DNA from: Chrysomallon squamiferum
Taxonomy: Eukaryota; Mollusca; Gastropoda; Neomphalida; Peltospiridae
Reading direction: 5' to 3'
Length of the DNA: 64,000 bases
Assembly: GCA_012295275.1 (NCBI GenBank)
Contig: CM022675.1
Location: 9,590,193-9,654,192 of the forward strand
Position 1 is the stretch's first letter, and each line of letters begins with the position of its first letter. Both the position numbers and the translations under genes were made by a program. The notes under the pieces were generated by a model. It saw only the letters and a list, made by a program, of their open reading frames with translations, was not told the DNA's origin and searched no databases. Below are positions 31,730 through 45,769 of this stretch, piece after piece.

Positions 31730-33010
31730 TTTTGTTTCATTTTATTTCATTGTATTTTATTTTATTTTATTTTATTTTATTTGTTTATTTATTTATTTCA
31801 TTCTTTTAAATTCTCACATAATAGAACTTAAGTCATGATGGGAAACAATATGCATCAAGAAAACTCTGTAATCAGTAATGTTATTTTTCTATTAGATTAT
31901 TAACATGGATTCCTTTTACTTGATTCTAAATGTGAAGTCTATAACCAAAAAAATAGTAATTTTTTTAATATTTATTGATAGAGATTATCCCAAAACTTGA
32001 TATTTTTTTAAATTTTCATTTAATTTTTAATATGGATAGCCTTAATGTCAAAATCGAAATTTTATATATTGATACAAATTACCCCAAAACTTGCTATTTT
32101 TTTAAAAATTTCATTCAAGTTTTTATTATGGATAGCCCTAATGTCAAAATCTAAATTTATAAAACAATTCTTTCTTATCATGTCAGTAGAAATTGCCCAG
32201 CAGTTGTTTCCATGGGTTATTTTCTGTTCCAGTTCTGTGCCATAATAGTTAGATATACTTTCTTAGATACATTTTTTAAGTTCCAACCTCTGCCATATCA
32301 TTATTTCATATGCTTTCTAAGGGCAGTTTTCTGTTTTTACCTGGGATTTTGTGGTATGTTGTCTTTGGAATATTTCAAGTTCCAAACTCTACTCCAGAAT
32401 AAAAATGCAATCATTTACTCTTTTTCTGTTCCAACTTCTGTCCTGCAGTTGTCGGATATATTTTGGGGGGACTGTTTCTTATTACGATTTCTATCCTGCA
32501 AAGTTATGTGGTAAAAAAAATTAAAGTTGTTCATTCAATTTGTTTTTTTATAATAAGATTTTTTTTTTTTAGTTCATTATTCAATAGATGCCATCGAAAA
32601 TTTCTTTTGTAAGAAAAACTAAAAGAAGTTAGCCCTTGCACTTAAATCTTCAGTATATTTACAGTATTGAGTATATTGTAAAAAATAAAACCTTTTTTGA
32701 AGATGAAAATCTTGTTTACCTGAAAATAATAAAAATAATAATAATGAAGTAAAAAGAAGCAAGGAAGAAAGGAAAAGATATGTCAAACATATTTTGTTAG
32801 TAAAATGCCTGTATCTTTAAAACATATTACTTCTTATTTTGTTTTATTTTATTTTATTTTATTTTATTTTATTTTATTTTTTTTTTATTTTATTTTATTT
32901 TGTTTATTTATTTATTTCATTCTTTAAAATTATCACTGTAATCAGATCACATAATAGAACTTAAATTAAAGTGGAAAACAGTATGCATCAACAAAACTGA
33001 TCTCTGTTGC
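31730..33010. repeat. Direct repeat pair about 1.1 kb apart
   Basis: About 31730-31880 and 32830-33010 share (TTTTA)n, TTTATTTATTTCATTCTTTA, ACATAATAGAACTTAA, GGAAACA and TATGCATCAA. Between them, 32200-32520 and 33000-33150 share TTTTCTGTTCCAxCTTCTG and CCTGCxGTTGTC. Confidence 0.65.
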
Positions 33011-34100
33011 CTGCGATTGTCTTTGGGACATATCTTATTCCATCCTCAGCTCCATGATAGAAAAGCTGTCATTGGCTCGTTTTCTGTTCCAGCTTCTGCC
33101 CTGCGGTTGTCTGGTATATTTTTGTTTTGGCTATTTACTATTCCAGCCTCTTTCTCAGAAACAATTTCTCAGTCAGTTTTTGTGAAGTGTATATAAAAGA
33201 GACTTAGTTTTTCTGGTTGATGAGTTGACAGTGGGTTGTGTTTATTCTACACATAATAGAGTTTGACGTATCCAGACACTTACACCAAAATAACTGAGAA
33301 CTGTCATTCAAACTGGCTTTGTTTTGTAATTTCTTATACGTCTTCAGTGTTGGAAGAATTAAATCTAGGAGATTTTGTTTCTCTTTATTTAATCATTTTA
33401 ATTATTCTATTTTATTTTTTAGTGTGTGTGTGTGTATGTGTTAGTGTGCTTGTGTGCAGAATGACTGCTGGAATTATGGTCTGTATATAGAGAACACATT
33501 CACAGAAGCCATGTTGACACAGACAGATGTGCATATTATATATATATATATATATACCTACATTGGGATATCCACAAAATACATGAAAATAATTATACTT
33601 TCATAGTAATTCAACATTTTTATTTATTTAACATAGTTTATATCCACTATCTGTAGAACAAAACTTCATAGTGTTTTTAACATTTAAATTTTATTTATTT
33701 ATTTATTTATTTATTATAATTGATATCTGCATTAAATTCATCTTCTTTGATGCAACCTGTCTTTACAGAAGCTGGCATATAAATATGATTGATGTTACAT
33801 GTAAAATATGTCTTGTAGTAAATTCAGTTGATTTTCCTGACAGTTTATGTTCTTTCTTCTGCTTCAATAATTAGTGTTAGAACATTTTTGAAGTTGTTTT
33901 CCTTAAGGTGCATGCATTGATATGAAAACAATAACAATGTCACGAGATATCAAAAAAAAAACATTAAAAAAAGTTGTAATACTAAAATAAATAAAGAAAT
34001 GTATGTTTTACACAGTTTTATTTAAATAACTTTCTACATTGAAATTAGTAGGTTTTCTTGGCTGTTACAAGACAAAACTATCAAAAACAAATAAAAATAA

Positions 34101-34131
<31 letters not shown>

Positions 34132-34219
34132 AACTCACACAGCTTGACTGAAATGAATTTCTACATACCACTGAAATCAGTCTTTTTCTTGACTGGTCTT
34201 ACATTAAACACATTTATCT

Positions 34220-34866
34220 TATTTCTTCACTTATGGTGACAACTTTGACTGTGTTGTGGTTGTAATTAAACACAGCATCATGTTTCTATTTTTATCTGTT
34301 ATCTCCAGTATACAGAGTGAAACTTCTTTATATCAGTTATACATTCAAAGTATTTATTTCTATTTTATTTTTTTTATGTTGCTGGCATTAAATTCATTTC
34401 TTTTTCTAGGATCAAGTTGTGATATGAGATATGTTAATGCTTGTAGTGTGTATCAATTTTATTTAAATATTAGTTTTAATTTATACATATTTCATGCATT
34501 CTGTTCACCATTGACTGGTTACATTAGAAGAAACATTCATGAATCCTTCAGTATCAATGTTACTATTTTCATTTTGAAGGGGACCTGACTGTACATCATT
34601 CCTTGCACTGCAACAACTTTTTCTTGATTGTTTTGTGCATTTTGTTTCTGTTTCAGTGACATGCACCCACTGAATCAGATACTTTTTTTATTTGTCCTAT
34701 TTTTTATTTGTCTTATATTTACTGAAATATATGGATCTACCTACCAGGCTGTTTCATTCAATAAGCACAGCTCAACTTTCTTAAATACTGTGGTTTATAA
34801 CTGTCCTGTCTATGTTTTTCATGCAGCTTTCTTCTTTAAAACTATGAAAATTGTTGGAAACTTCAG

Positions 34867-34906
<40 letters not shown>

Positions 34907-37900
34907 CTTTTTAAATTTTACCCAACACTGTTTATCACTTAATAATTGCACGTTTCTTTTTTTTTTTTTTTTTAATTTTACTTAATTTTTCAAATACCTT
35001 TCTCTGAAAATATATTACCAAGAATAATTATTTTAATTTATTTTCTTAATTAGAAACTATGGAAGATGTGTTTGAATTTTGACTTTCACTGGTTTGTTTA
35101 TTTTTACTTTCTTATTATTTTTAAAAACAAGCTTTTTAACAGATACATATATCTTTTGAAAATAAAGCCCACCTCGTAGACTGGTACTTCAATAAGATGT
35201 ATTTCCAAGTTTTCTGATTTCAAAATGAGCAGTGGATTCACACAATTGGTTAGTACTGAGTTCTTTTCCTGTTTTCCAATTCTAGAATACACTCCTGAGA
35301 TCTACCATCATGATATATAATCTTCTATGCTAATGTGTACATTTGACTCACAGAATTAATGAGTATTGAGCTCTTTTTCTATTTTCAAATTCTAGAATGA
35401 AAATGTTACATCTCTTTGCATTTTGATTTTCTGTCACAAAGTCTAAAGTTGACTCACAGAATATTCTACTTTCAGATTCTATAAACATTCTTTCAGTTTG
35501 TTGGTGTGGCAAATTTTCTTTAGCAAAAGTTGACTCAGAATTGATGAATATTGAGCTGTTTTTTTTTTTTTTTTTTTGTTTCATCAAATTCTAGAATAAC
35601 TGAATACATTTATTGGCACTGTTTATTTTTTGTTACAAAAGTTGACTGACAATCGATGAGTAATTGACTTTTTTCTATTTAATAATAATAATAATAATAA
35701 CAAAATAAAATTGATTAATAAATAATTTTAAAAAAATTGTTTTCTATATGCAGTTGTGAATGAATGATATTATAGTTTTTATTAAGTTTAATAAAACTAG
35801 TTTCATTCCAGTTTCCTCTAAAGCATTCTCAGTTGATCTGACTTCTGAAAAAGTTTCTTGATTGTTTTCTATATATATATATATATATATTCCATGTTGG
35901 ATTAATAGTATTAGATAAAAGTATCTAAAAATATGATAGCACAGACTTTTTGGAATTGTAAATATTTGGTTATTTTAACTCTTATCATCAGTTGGTTTAC
36001 TTTGTTTGTATTTTACTGATTTTCCTTAGATGTTCTTTGTATGAAATTATCTATAAAAATAAATAAATAAATAAATACTAAAAATAATAATGATTATATT
36101 GATAATAACATTAAGAAATAAGAAATAAATAAGTAAATAAATTTAAAAAAAAAAAAAAACTATTTTATATTCCATCATCTTCTTTAAATGTCTGCTAAAA
36201 TCTCTGAAATGTTTTTTTTTTTTTTTTTTTTTCTCTTGAATAATCTGAGAAGAGTAGATCTCTAAAACAAATCACATTAAAAGTATTGATATTTATTGTT
36301 CTGTATTAAATAATTTGCTTTGCAACTGATTCTTTTTTTTTTTTTTTTTATCATAAATAACACATTATAATTTGTTACCATTTCTTTTAACTCTTGATTT
36401 ATAAAAAGCCATGGTATGTGGTTTCTAGGCTTAAGTAGATGCTAATAAAAGTTTCCTTCCTGTTAATCATCCAATTGTGACATGAGGGTTTGAACCATCT
36501 TCATATAAATGTTCTCTGGTACATTTTTTTTTTTTATCTTTCAGTATTAGCATTTCTAAAATGTTTACCTGTTCATATACATGTTACTGACCATTAAACA
36601 TAGTGTTGTTCCTTATCTTTGTAAATTATGTTACTTAACAAAAGATTTAAAAGGTGTTGAGTGCATTATTAAAGAAACTATTTATTTTTTTTTTTTTTTT
36701 TTTTTTTTTCAAAACCAGTGACAGTTTACTTTTCTGCAAAACAGAATAAACATAAAATGGGTGAATTTCTTTTCAAAATTTAAAATTAAGAGATCAGTTA
36801 TGCAGAAGAATATCTGAACACTTCTAGATACATCTTCATTTATATACATAGTCTTGTTATATTTCTCATCAATATTCATTTTTATCTTCCTATCTGTTAT
36901 AACTATTTGTTTATTTGTTTGTTTGTTTATTCACTTTTATTTTTATTTTTCTTCTTGTTGTTTTAAACATCAAAGTTCCATGAGTCAGTTATGAAAAGTA
37001 AATGATGTAACATTTGTGAAACATCAGCAAATCTGGAGGTCTCTAACAAATTCATGTGTAGTCAACTTGACTTAATGGCATGATGTCTTCACACATTTCT
37101 AACTCTTGTCCACACACTGGTCTGAAGTCATCAATTAAATTTACTTAACATACTTACTCAGGTTCACATCTTGACATTCTTCAACTTTAGTCACCAAATT
37201 CAAAACCCAGCTGTAAAGTCCATAAATAAATAGAAAGCTGCTAATAACAAATATTTCTGTAACACATTGGTTATTTTAGCTTTTGTCCTTTATTGGTTTC
37301 ATTTTTTTTTTTTTTTGCCTTGAATTCATCATATTTTGATGGTTTTTTTGTATGAATGTTGTAACTGTAAATAAATAAACAAATAAATAAATAATTAAAT
37401 AAATTAGTGACGATAAAGAAAGATAAAGAAATAATAATAAATAAAGAGACAAACAAACAAACAAATATGTAAATAATAAATAAAACAGAAAATAACAAGA
37501 AGCCCTCCTTAAAGAATGTTTGATGATGAAACAAGATTTCCTGCTGTTTTCTGAATGTATATGATAATTAAAAACTAATTAGAAAATATGTTTGGATTTT
37601 TATTATAATGACACAGTGTTTTGTTTCTTTTTACTTTTCTTGCTGGTTTTAATAACAATTTTTTTTTGTAGACACTCATCTCATTAGTGAATGCTGCAGT
37701 CTACATACACTTGTGTACAAATATCTCAGTAAAATTTATTTCCAAATATTCTGATTTAAAAATGAAAAGTGGTCAGTTTGAGCTCTTTTTCTATTTTCAA
37801 ATTATACAAGGTGCTCCTCAAATCTGCTGCCAGGATAAATATCAAAGTGAACAGTTCCCTCAGTTATTTGTGAGTTTTGAGTTCCTTATTCTTCAATTTT

Positions 37901-40900
37901 CCAAGTTCACAAAGGACTTACTGAGTTGTCTTATATACAGTCAAATTCTACAATAGATTAATGAGGATTTTATTTTTATATTACTGAATAAGTTTTGTTT
38001 TTTTTGCAGAGGACTTTTTAGTTCGAATAGTTTTTGCCTGCAACAGACTCAAGAACTTTGTGAGTATTAAGTTATTCCTCTTTCAAAGTTTTTTTGTTTA
38101 TTTTATAACAACAATAATAACAATAACAATAATTCTGATATGTAAATATTTTTTAAAATGAAAAAGAAAAATTGATTAACATGTGTCATATATCCTTTGA
38201 TTTAAAAATGTGTTTAGTGCATCAGAACAGAAAACATTTCTTAAATTTCTGTTCTCTTGTTACTGACTGAAAAGAAAAAGAAAAAGGTGAACTTCTGTTT
38301 AAAATTAAAAGAATATTCAAATACATTTGTGTATGTTCATAATTTCATACACTGCAATATTCATTTTATTTAGACATTCATTAATCAATCTATGTTACAT
38401 AAATATCTTCATTAATCTTTTTAAAAACTTCTCTTGTTTTGAAAATTCACTTACGAATTAATGGTATTATCAAATATATCAAATTCCTTTGTTACATTCT
38501 AACTTCCTTGAAGAATTCATGTGCACAGTTCCATTTTTTTGGATTTAATGAAAATGTCCAGTTGCAACAGTTAGGTTTGTAAATATTTTGTTTGTTTAGG
38601 CTTTATCTTGTTATTGTTTAGTTCCTTTGCCTTGCATGCAATTTGTTTAGATGTGTTTTTACTACTAAATAAATAAATAACAATGATGATAAATAAATAG
38701 TAAACTATATGTCAAATATTAACTTGTCCATAAAGATTTTATTAAAAAGAAAGATTTTCTTCATCTTTATAATTGCTTCTAGAATCCCTGTTTCGTTTTC
38801 TTCATGAATAATTTCAGAAAAATAAATCTGTTAAACAATTATGAATAGAAAATGTTTGATTTTTCAGTTCATTGTGATATTTGTATTGGATGATGTGTTT
38901 TTTCCAATTTTTTTTTTTTTTTGTTTATCATAAAAAAAGACTCATCTAAATTTCTTTCCATTTGTTATACCTCTCTTGGTTTCCTCAAGATTTATTAAAG
39001 GCCATGGCCTGTAATTAGGAAGAAACTTATAAAAGATCCCTTGCTGTTAATCTGTAAGAATATTTCATAAAGTGGAGATATTATTTTTATACACATGATA
39101 AGCTCTTTTTGATATATTTTTTTTCCATATATTTAATTTTGCTTTTATGTTGGTAACCTCTAATGTATGGAGTCAAACTTCTTTATATTCATTCTACTTA
39201 TGAAGTATTTTTGGCACTAAATTCGCCAGTTTTAGGCTTTTTCTTGGAATGGTATTTTCTTTCTTTTTCTTAATATCAGTTACATCCACTATGTAGAATG
39301 AGTCCTATACATTTAATTTTTTTTATATTTTTTTTTTTTTCTACCAGTAAATGCATATCTTTTTCTAGGATCTTGAAATAACGTCTGACTGATATATATC
39401 AAACTTTTACTTTAAAAGTATTTCTTGAAATAAATAAATAGTAAATTAAATAAAAAATGAAGTCCTCCATAAAGACTATTTTATTAAAATGAAAAATTTT
39501 CATCTGGCTTCATCTTAGATAATATTAATTTTAATTAGATTTATTTTATTAATCTTCTAAATATCTTCATTGATTTCTTTTAGTAACTTCTCTTGTAATA
39601 GCCCAACAATGGCTTGTTTTGTATATTTAATTATGAATTATCAAATATATCAAATTCTTTTGTTTCATTCTAAATTCCTTTAAAGAATTTATATGACATT
39701 TTAACAATCCCATTTTGGATTAATGATATTAGATGAAAGTGTGGAATTGCAACACTATACCTCTCTGGGTTTTTTCAAACTTATTACATGCTATGGCAAG
39801 TATATATATATATATATATATATTTCTGGCAGAAAATTCACCAATCTGTTGTAGACGTTTTTGTTATTAAATGTAACATCATTTTTTTTTTTTTTTTAAT
39901 TTTGCCATATCACTTGTGATCAGAATGTAGAATCTATCCTATACACATCAATTTTATTTTCAAATTTTTTCTGGTAATAAATTCATCTCTTTTCCTGGGA
40001 TAAAGGAATAATATTAGATGTATTAATCTTTTATATGGAATCAGACTTGTGTATAAAACTTTAGTGTGTCAAGTTTACTTTAAAAGTATTCACCATTTGT
40101 TTTGTTTTTTTCTTGACTGGATGCTTTAAAAATAATACACATTAATCTTTCAATATCATTCTTACTAGTTTCATTAATTTGAAGGAGACCTGACTATGAT
40201 TCCTTGCACTGAATTGACAACCTTTTCTTGATAGTTTCTGCAATAAATATATATTGTGTTTCTGTTTCACTAACATGCATCTGCTGAATCGTATATGCTT
40301 TTATTTGGTCGTAATTTTACTGTAGTCTAAGATAGGGTAAAAATATCCTTACATTGTTATCCAATGATATGATCTGTTGAAAATATCTTTACATATCCTT
40401 ATTATATTTTCAGGCATTGATGCTATCTGTTAGCAGCATCCTTGCATCTGAGTTGTGATTCTAAGTATTAACAATATGCTTACATCTTTAAGATTCAGTA
40501 CTGACTCCAATTGTCTTGTGATCTGTTAAAACTGTTTTCATTATATCATGTATCAAGTCTTCACTGAATCACTGTAATTGTATTGAACATAATTTCATGT
40601 GTTCTACTTTTACATTTTTGCTTTCAATTGTGTTCAGAATTTGTATTCAACATTTCTTACATAAAAATGTTCTTACAATGTTCTGTACAGATGTTCCTCG
40701 TTCCAGACTAAAAATTTAAAATGATAGTAATTTGTAATTCTTTTTTATGGTTATGTTAAACATAATATCATTATAAACATGTTTTGAGGAATAACAAAAA
40801 ATTTTTTTTTAATGTTATTATTTAATAATAATAATAATTATAAGAAGAAGTAGTTGAAGAACAATAATAATAGCAAAATATAAATGTGTAATGAAAAAAT

Positions 40901-42506
40901 TAACAATTTTATCATTGATTTCATTTTATGTTAATATTTAATAACAACAACAATAATAATAATATGATGAATAAGAAAAACAATTGTATGAAAAACTATT
41001 CAGATCAACTTGAAAATTAATATTAAAGAATAATAAATAAGTCAACTGTATCAGAATCTATTTTATCTGATCATTGTTGAGTAAGTTGCAGGCCTGATTT
41101 TTACCTTTAATATATTAAATACAATTATTTATTCACAGTTAAGGTCTTTCATGGTCTAACTAATTTTGTGACTGCTGCCATAGGTAACGTTACCTGGCTA
41201 AATTTATCCTTTGATTTATTGTTGTTTGTTTGTTGTTTTTGTTTGTTATGTTTTTTGTTTGTTTTTCTTTTTTCTATTTTTCTTTTTTAATAATAATAAT
41301 AATAATAATAATACGAAAATATAAGATATTAATAAGGCATTCAAAATTAAGAAATATTATTTACTTTATTTTCATTCTTAGTGACATTAAAATTAAATTA
41401 TAAAAGTTACTTTGACGTGGTGTCATGTAATTACAGGTTTACAAATATTCACAAAGGTTTTCATAAACATTCCTTATAAACATTCAATAATATTATCAGA
41501 CTGAAAAGTTTATTTAAGGCTGATAAAACGTTCTTGTTTTCTTGGGGTTTTTTTTATTCCTTTATGTATTGATGATATTATAACAGATGGTTTTTATTAA
41601 GTTTGAATAAAACTTTTTATTTTCATTTTAATTTCATTTAAAGCATTCTGAATTGACATACCTTTTCAACATACCTGTTGCGCAATTGTTTTCTATATTC
41701 CATGTTGAATTAACAGTATTAGATAAAAGTATCTAAATTTGATCAGCACAGGCTTTTTGGACTTGTAAAATTAGGGTTATTTTAATTTTATCATTTGTTG
41801 GTTTACTTTGTTTTTTCTGATTTTCTTTAAATGTTTTAATTTTTAAAAACTTTTCAGTTGTAGATGATGTGAAGTACTATACATAGTCATGATGGCTTGG
41901 TCAGCACACATCCATATTTAAGGCTTTATTGATAGCCTTATTGTAACATATAAACAGGTCTGAAAATCTTCAGAATATAACTCCTCTTGTAGCTTTTCAT
42001 AATAAAGACTGTCATTTCAGAGATGGTTGAATATAACATTATCATTAGATTTATATATCTTATCTATCTTCATGATTTAGCTTACATTTTCTCTTGAATC
42101 TTTGTACAAACCAAGAGTAATAACGTATTTTTAAGTAGATGGATCTTGTTTCTTTTGCAGGTAAATAAAGGTTTTATTTCTGTATTGCAATAAATGTACA
42201 TTATTTAAACGTCCAGAACTGTATATCATTCATATTATCTTCAGAAGAATTAATATCAACTCTTTTAGACCCAATATAAATTATTTGAAAACATACATGT
42301 CTGTATATATAGCTAATTATATTTGCCACATAACGGTTAGAAATTGTAAATATTTTATTATTTTAACTTTTATCATCTGTTGGTTTACTTTGTTTGTCTT
42401 GTACTCATTTTCCTTACACGTTTTAATACCTGCAAAAATAACTAAATAACTAAATAACTAACTAACTAAATAATAGGACTACTCCATAAATAGTGATTTC
42501 TAAAGT

Positions 42507-42541
<35 letters not shown>

Positions 42542-43340
42542 TTTTATTAAAGACTGAAATTTTATATTTTTTCTGTTGAATAATCTCAGAAGAATAATTC
42601 TAAAATATGTCAGCTCCAGTTCATTTTGTATTAAATGATGTTCTTTACAACGGATCCTCTTTTTCTCATAAATAAGACATAATTTTTTTACCATTTGTTA
42701 TAAGTCTTTGGTGCTTATCCAGATTTATAAAAAAGCTATGGTATGTTTGTAATTCCTGCGAATGCTGAGATGTTTATGAAAGATCCTTTACTGTTAATCT
42801 GTAAGAATAATTCACACAGTGGAGATAACTGGTTTTGTATCACCATTATGCATATGATAAACTGTTCAGTGGTGTATATATTTTTTTCTTCTTCCAAATC
42901 TCCATTTCTAAACTTTTTCTAGTTCATTTAGACTTAGCTGTATATTGTGTCAGTGTTGGAAACGTCAGTTATACTTTTTGTTTTTCTGACATTTTACCCA
43001 ACCATTTTATCCATACTAGAGTACAAATATCTCAGTAAAATGTATTGCCAAATTTTCAGGTTTCAAAATGAGCAGTGGACTAATTTTCAAATTCTATTTT
43101 TACATTCTAGAATAAACATTGTTGATTTTCTACTTCAAAGTCTAAAGTTGTTGACTCATAGAATTAATGAACATTGAGCTCTTAATTTCTACTTCCAAAT
43201 TCTAGAATCACTGTATGAAGTTGTTCATGTCGTATATTTTCTATAACAAAAGCTGACTCACAGAATTGATAAGTATTGAGATCTTCTTCTGTTTTAAGGT
43301 CTAAAGGGGTGTCACAGAGTTGACAGTTGCTTCCTTCGAT
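34220..43340. repeat. Diverged large direct duplication (about 6 kb offset)
   Basis: Four anchor segments recur in the same orientation. J: 34220-34680 and 39890-40290 (GACCTGACT, TTCCTTGCACTG, TTTCTTGAT, ACATGCA, CTGAATC). H: 35860-36040, 41690-41850 and partly 42350-42430 (TAGTATTAGATAAAAGTATC, TTGGTTTACTTTGTTTGT). I: 36230-36500, 38810-39080 and 42580-42830 (CCATTTGTTATA, ATTTATAAAA, CTGTTAATCTGTAAGAAT). G: 35150-35680, 37740-37960 and 43040-43330 (TTGACTCACAGAATT, TGAGTATTGAG, TTCAAATTCTAGAAT). J, H and I offsets of 5.7-6.4 kb point to an old large duplication plus local ones. Confidence 0.6.
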
Positions 43341-43379
43341 CTGCTTGTTGGTACCTGTATATAAAGACAATCTGTCTGT

Positions 43380-43800
43380 TATTCAAGTTTGTTTTGTGAA
43401 TATTCTGAGCGTAGCCAGACTGTACTCTTACGGAGAACAGCTGAGACGGACATTTTCATGGATAATGCTGGTTTTCCACTAGAAATCGGTCTACCCCTCT
43501 TTCTACTACGCCAATATTTGCAAAAAAAAAAAAAATAATAATAATAATACAAAATACAAAATACAAAAAAAAAAAAAAAAAAAAAAAAAAAAACAACCCA
43601 ACAATAATAATAATAATAACGAAATATGAAGGCCAACATATGTATCGGCCGAATATAGGTCTGTATCGCTTTAAGGCCAATCATTGCCAACTGGGTTTAC
43701 CTTGCTTCTGGTACCATAAAAAAGTACCATTTAGTCGTACATACACTCGCTACAAGAAGAAACCCGAGACCCCTATCATAAAATAACTAACTCGGTCTTC
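43380..43800. other. Unassigned block of higher complexity
   Basis: Less AT-rich than its surroundings, with a central poly-A/ATA interruption (43518-43620). The - strand can be read as SVSAVLRKSTVWLRSEYS and as VERGVDRFLVENQHYP, neither recognised. No inverted termini or tRNA-like parts seen. It may be a decayed transposon or the edge of an unrecognised gene. Confidence 0.25.
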
Positions 43801-43981
43801 GTCGGACGTGTTTGAATCGCCTAAATAAGGAATTTCTTGGTTATTAAAACATTATTTTAACCGTTAAAACCAGACACGTTTCTTGATTCAGAGACTCATA
43901 AAGGAATTCTTGTTGTCACTGTTTATTCTGTAATGTCTGTTGTTATGATACCAAAGTCATTGGTTAAAAATAAATAAAAAA

Positions 43982-44012
<31 letters not shown>

Positions 44013-44421
44013 ATTTATAATATGACCAATAAGTTTTACATAATGTCACAATAAGTCATAAATCCGACCAGTCAGTCATGTAGTTGTTTTCTTTCTGTAA
44101 AGCCTTCATAGTTACTGAACTTAATAAACAAAAATCTTTTGAAACACACTGCTATATGTTCAGTCATAAAATAGTTCACATACAAATACATGTACCAGTT
44201 ATTGTGGTTAGTTTCAGTGTTGAGAAATAAGCCAAATCAAAGCTTAGGTGTGAGGGATCGTCATTCGAACTTTCCTGGTGTTTTCTGTATAAAATAATAT
44301 ATCAGAGACCTAGAGATAATAAAACTTTTAATAGTTTACAAAATTTGCTTCATACATTCCTCGCAATAACTCGGTAACTAAATGCAGTATTCCAAATCAA
44401 TGACCTCACTGTGCTTTCTTT

Positions 44422-44422
<1 letters not shown>

Positions 44423-44489
<67 letters not shown>
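44423..44489. repeat. (TTA)n microsatellite
   Basis: A run of about 22 TTA units. Confidence 0.96.
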
Positions 44490-44491
<2 letters not shown>

Positions 44492-45311
44492 CTGAGAACA
44501 GTATTTTGTTATAAGTCCTCAATGTTGTTTATTTCTCAACAGATTTGATTTTTTTTTTTTCTTTTCTTTTGGCCTCTGAGATAGTTATTTATGGTAATTA
44601 CTGACCATTCAGTTGCATACTTTATCTCCTGACTGCAGAAGTAAACAGTAGAAATAGTAATTAAAATATAATAATAAAAAAATAACTGTTTTAAATATAT
44701 ACTGTTAACTTTAAAAAAATATATATATATTTTGATTATTTTGTTTAAGTACTTTGATTTTTCCCTTTTCTGATTTTATCAAATTGAAAGTCATCAAATA
44801 AGTATGTAGCCATGTTTGTATTTCTATTAAAGTAAAGATAAAAGCTGACAAGGAATAGATTATTGTATTAGAAAATGCGTAATAGCTGTTTTGTGTTATT
44901 TTTATTATTAAATTAGAGCACACATAAAAAAAATAGTTTTATTATTTATTTATTTTTATTAATTTACATCTTTCTTTTATAAATCTTTTTTGTTAAATTT
45001 TTATTACAGATATATTTTTTAAATTTACTGTGTGTGTGTGTGTGTCAAAGGAATTAAGTATCAGTTCTGTAAATCTTGAATGAAAAACAATTTACTCAGC
45101 TTTTAATTATGTTTAATTTAGCTTGTTTAATAATGGTAAGAAGAAGAATAACATATTTATTATTGTCATCACCATTATCATTACTGCTGTTGTTATTTTT
45201 AGTGTTAATTTTGAATGATGGTCTATATCAGAGTTTGTATTTAATAAAATGTAAACACATTGAGAAAATAAAATTGAGATATCTATTGTCATGTTTTTAA
45301 TGTGTTTTGTT

Positions 45312-45349
<38 letters not shown>

Positions 45350-45457
45350 TTTATTGTGCTTAGCTATTAATAAAACTTTTTCTTCACTGAACAACACTGA
45401 ACAGAAATACTTTTATATAATTTGTTATATACTTTTCTTTTCCTTTTTCCCTATATT

Positions 45458-45488
<31 letters not shown>

Positions 45489-45769
45489 CTTTTTTTAAGG
45501 ATACATTGTTATTGCTAAAAGTTACACGTTTTTATCAAACAAATGGTTTGAACTTGTAAACAGCATTTTAATAACTACAGATAACATGTCTGTTTATCTT
45601 GTAAAACTTCACATTTATTTTAAATATATCAGACTCGATTACTTTGTGAATACAATAACTTTTCGTTTCATCCTGGTGTCGAAATTATTTGAATAAAAAT
45701 TATTTTTGTTCGTGATCACATTAATAGATACAAAAGGAATTTATCTGTAAAGCGATTGTTATAGTTTAC

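Noticed and set aside
32045-34942. Several Phe/Ser/Cys-rich frames of 66-110 residues
   Set aside because: They fall in the decayed repeat domain, and the frame is not kept between repeat copies.
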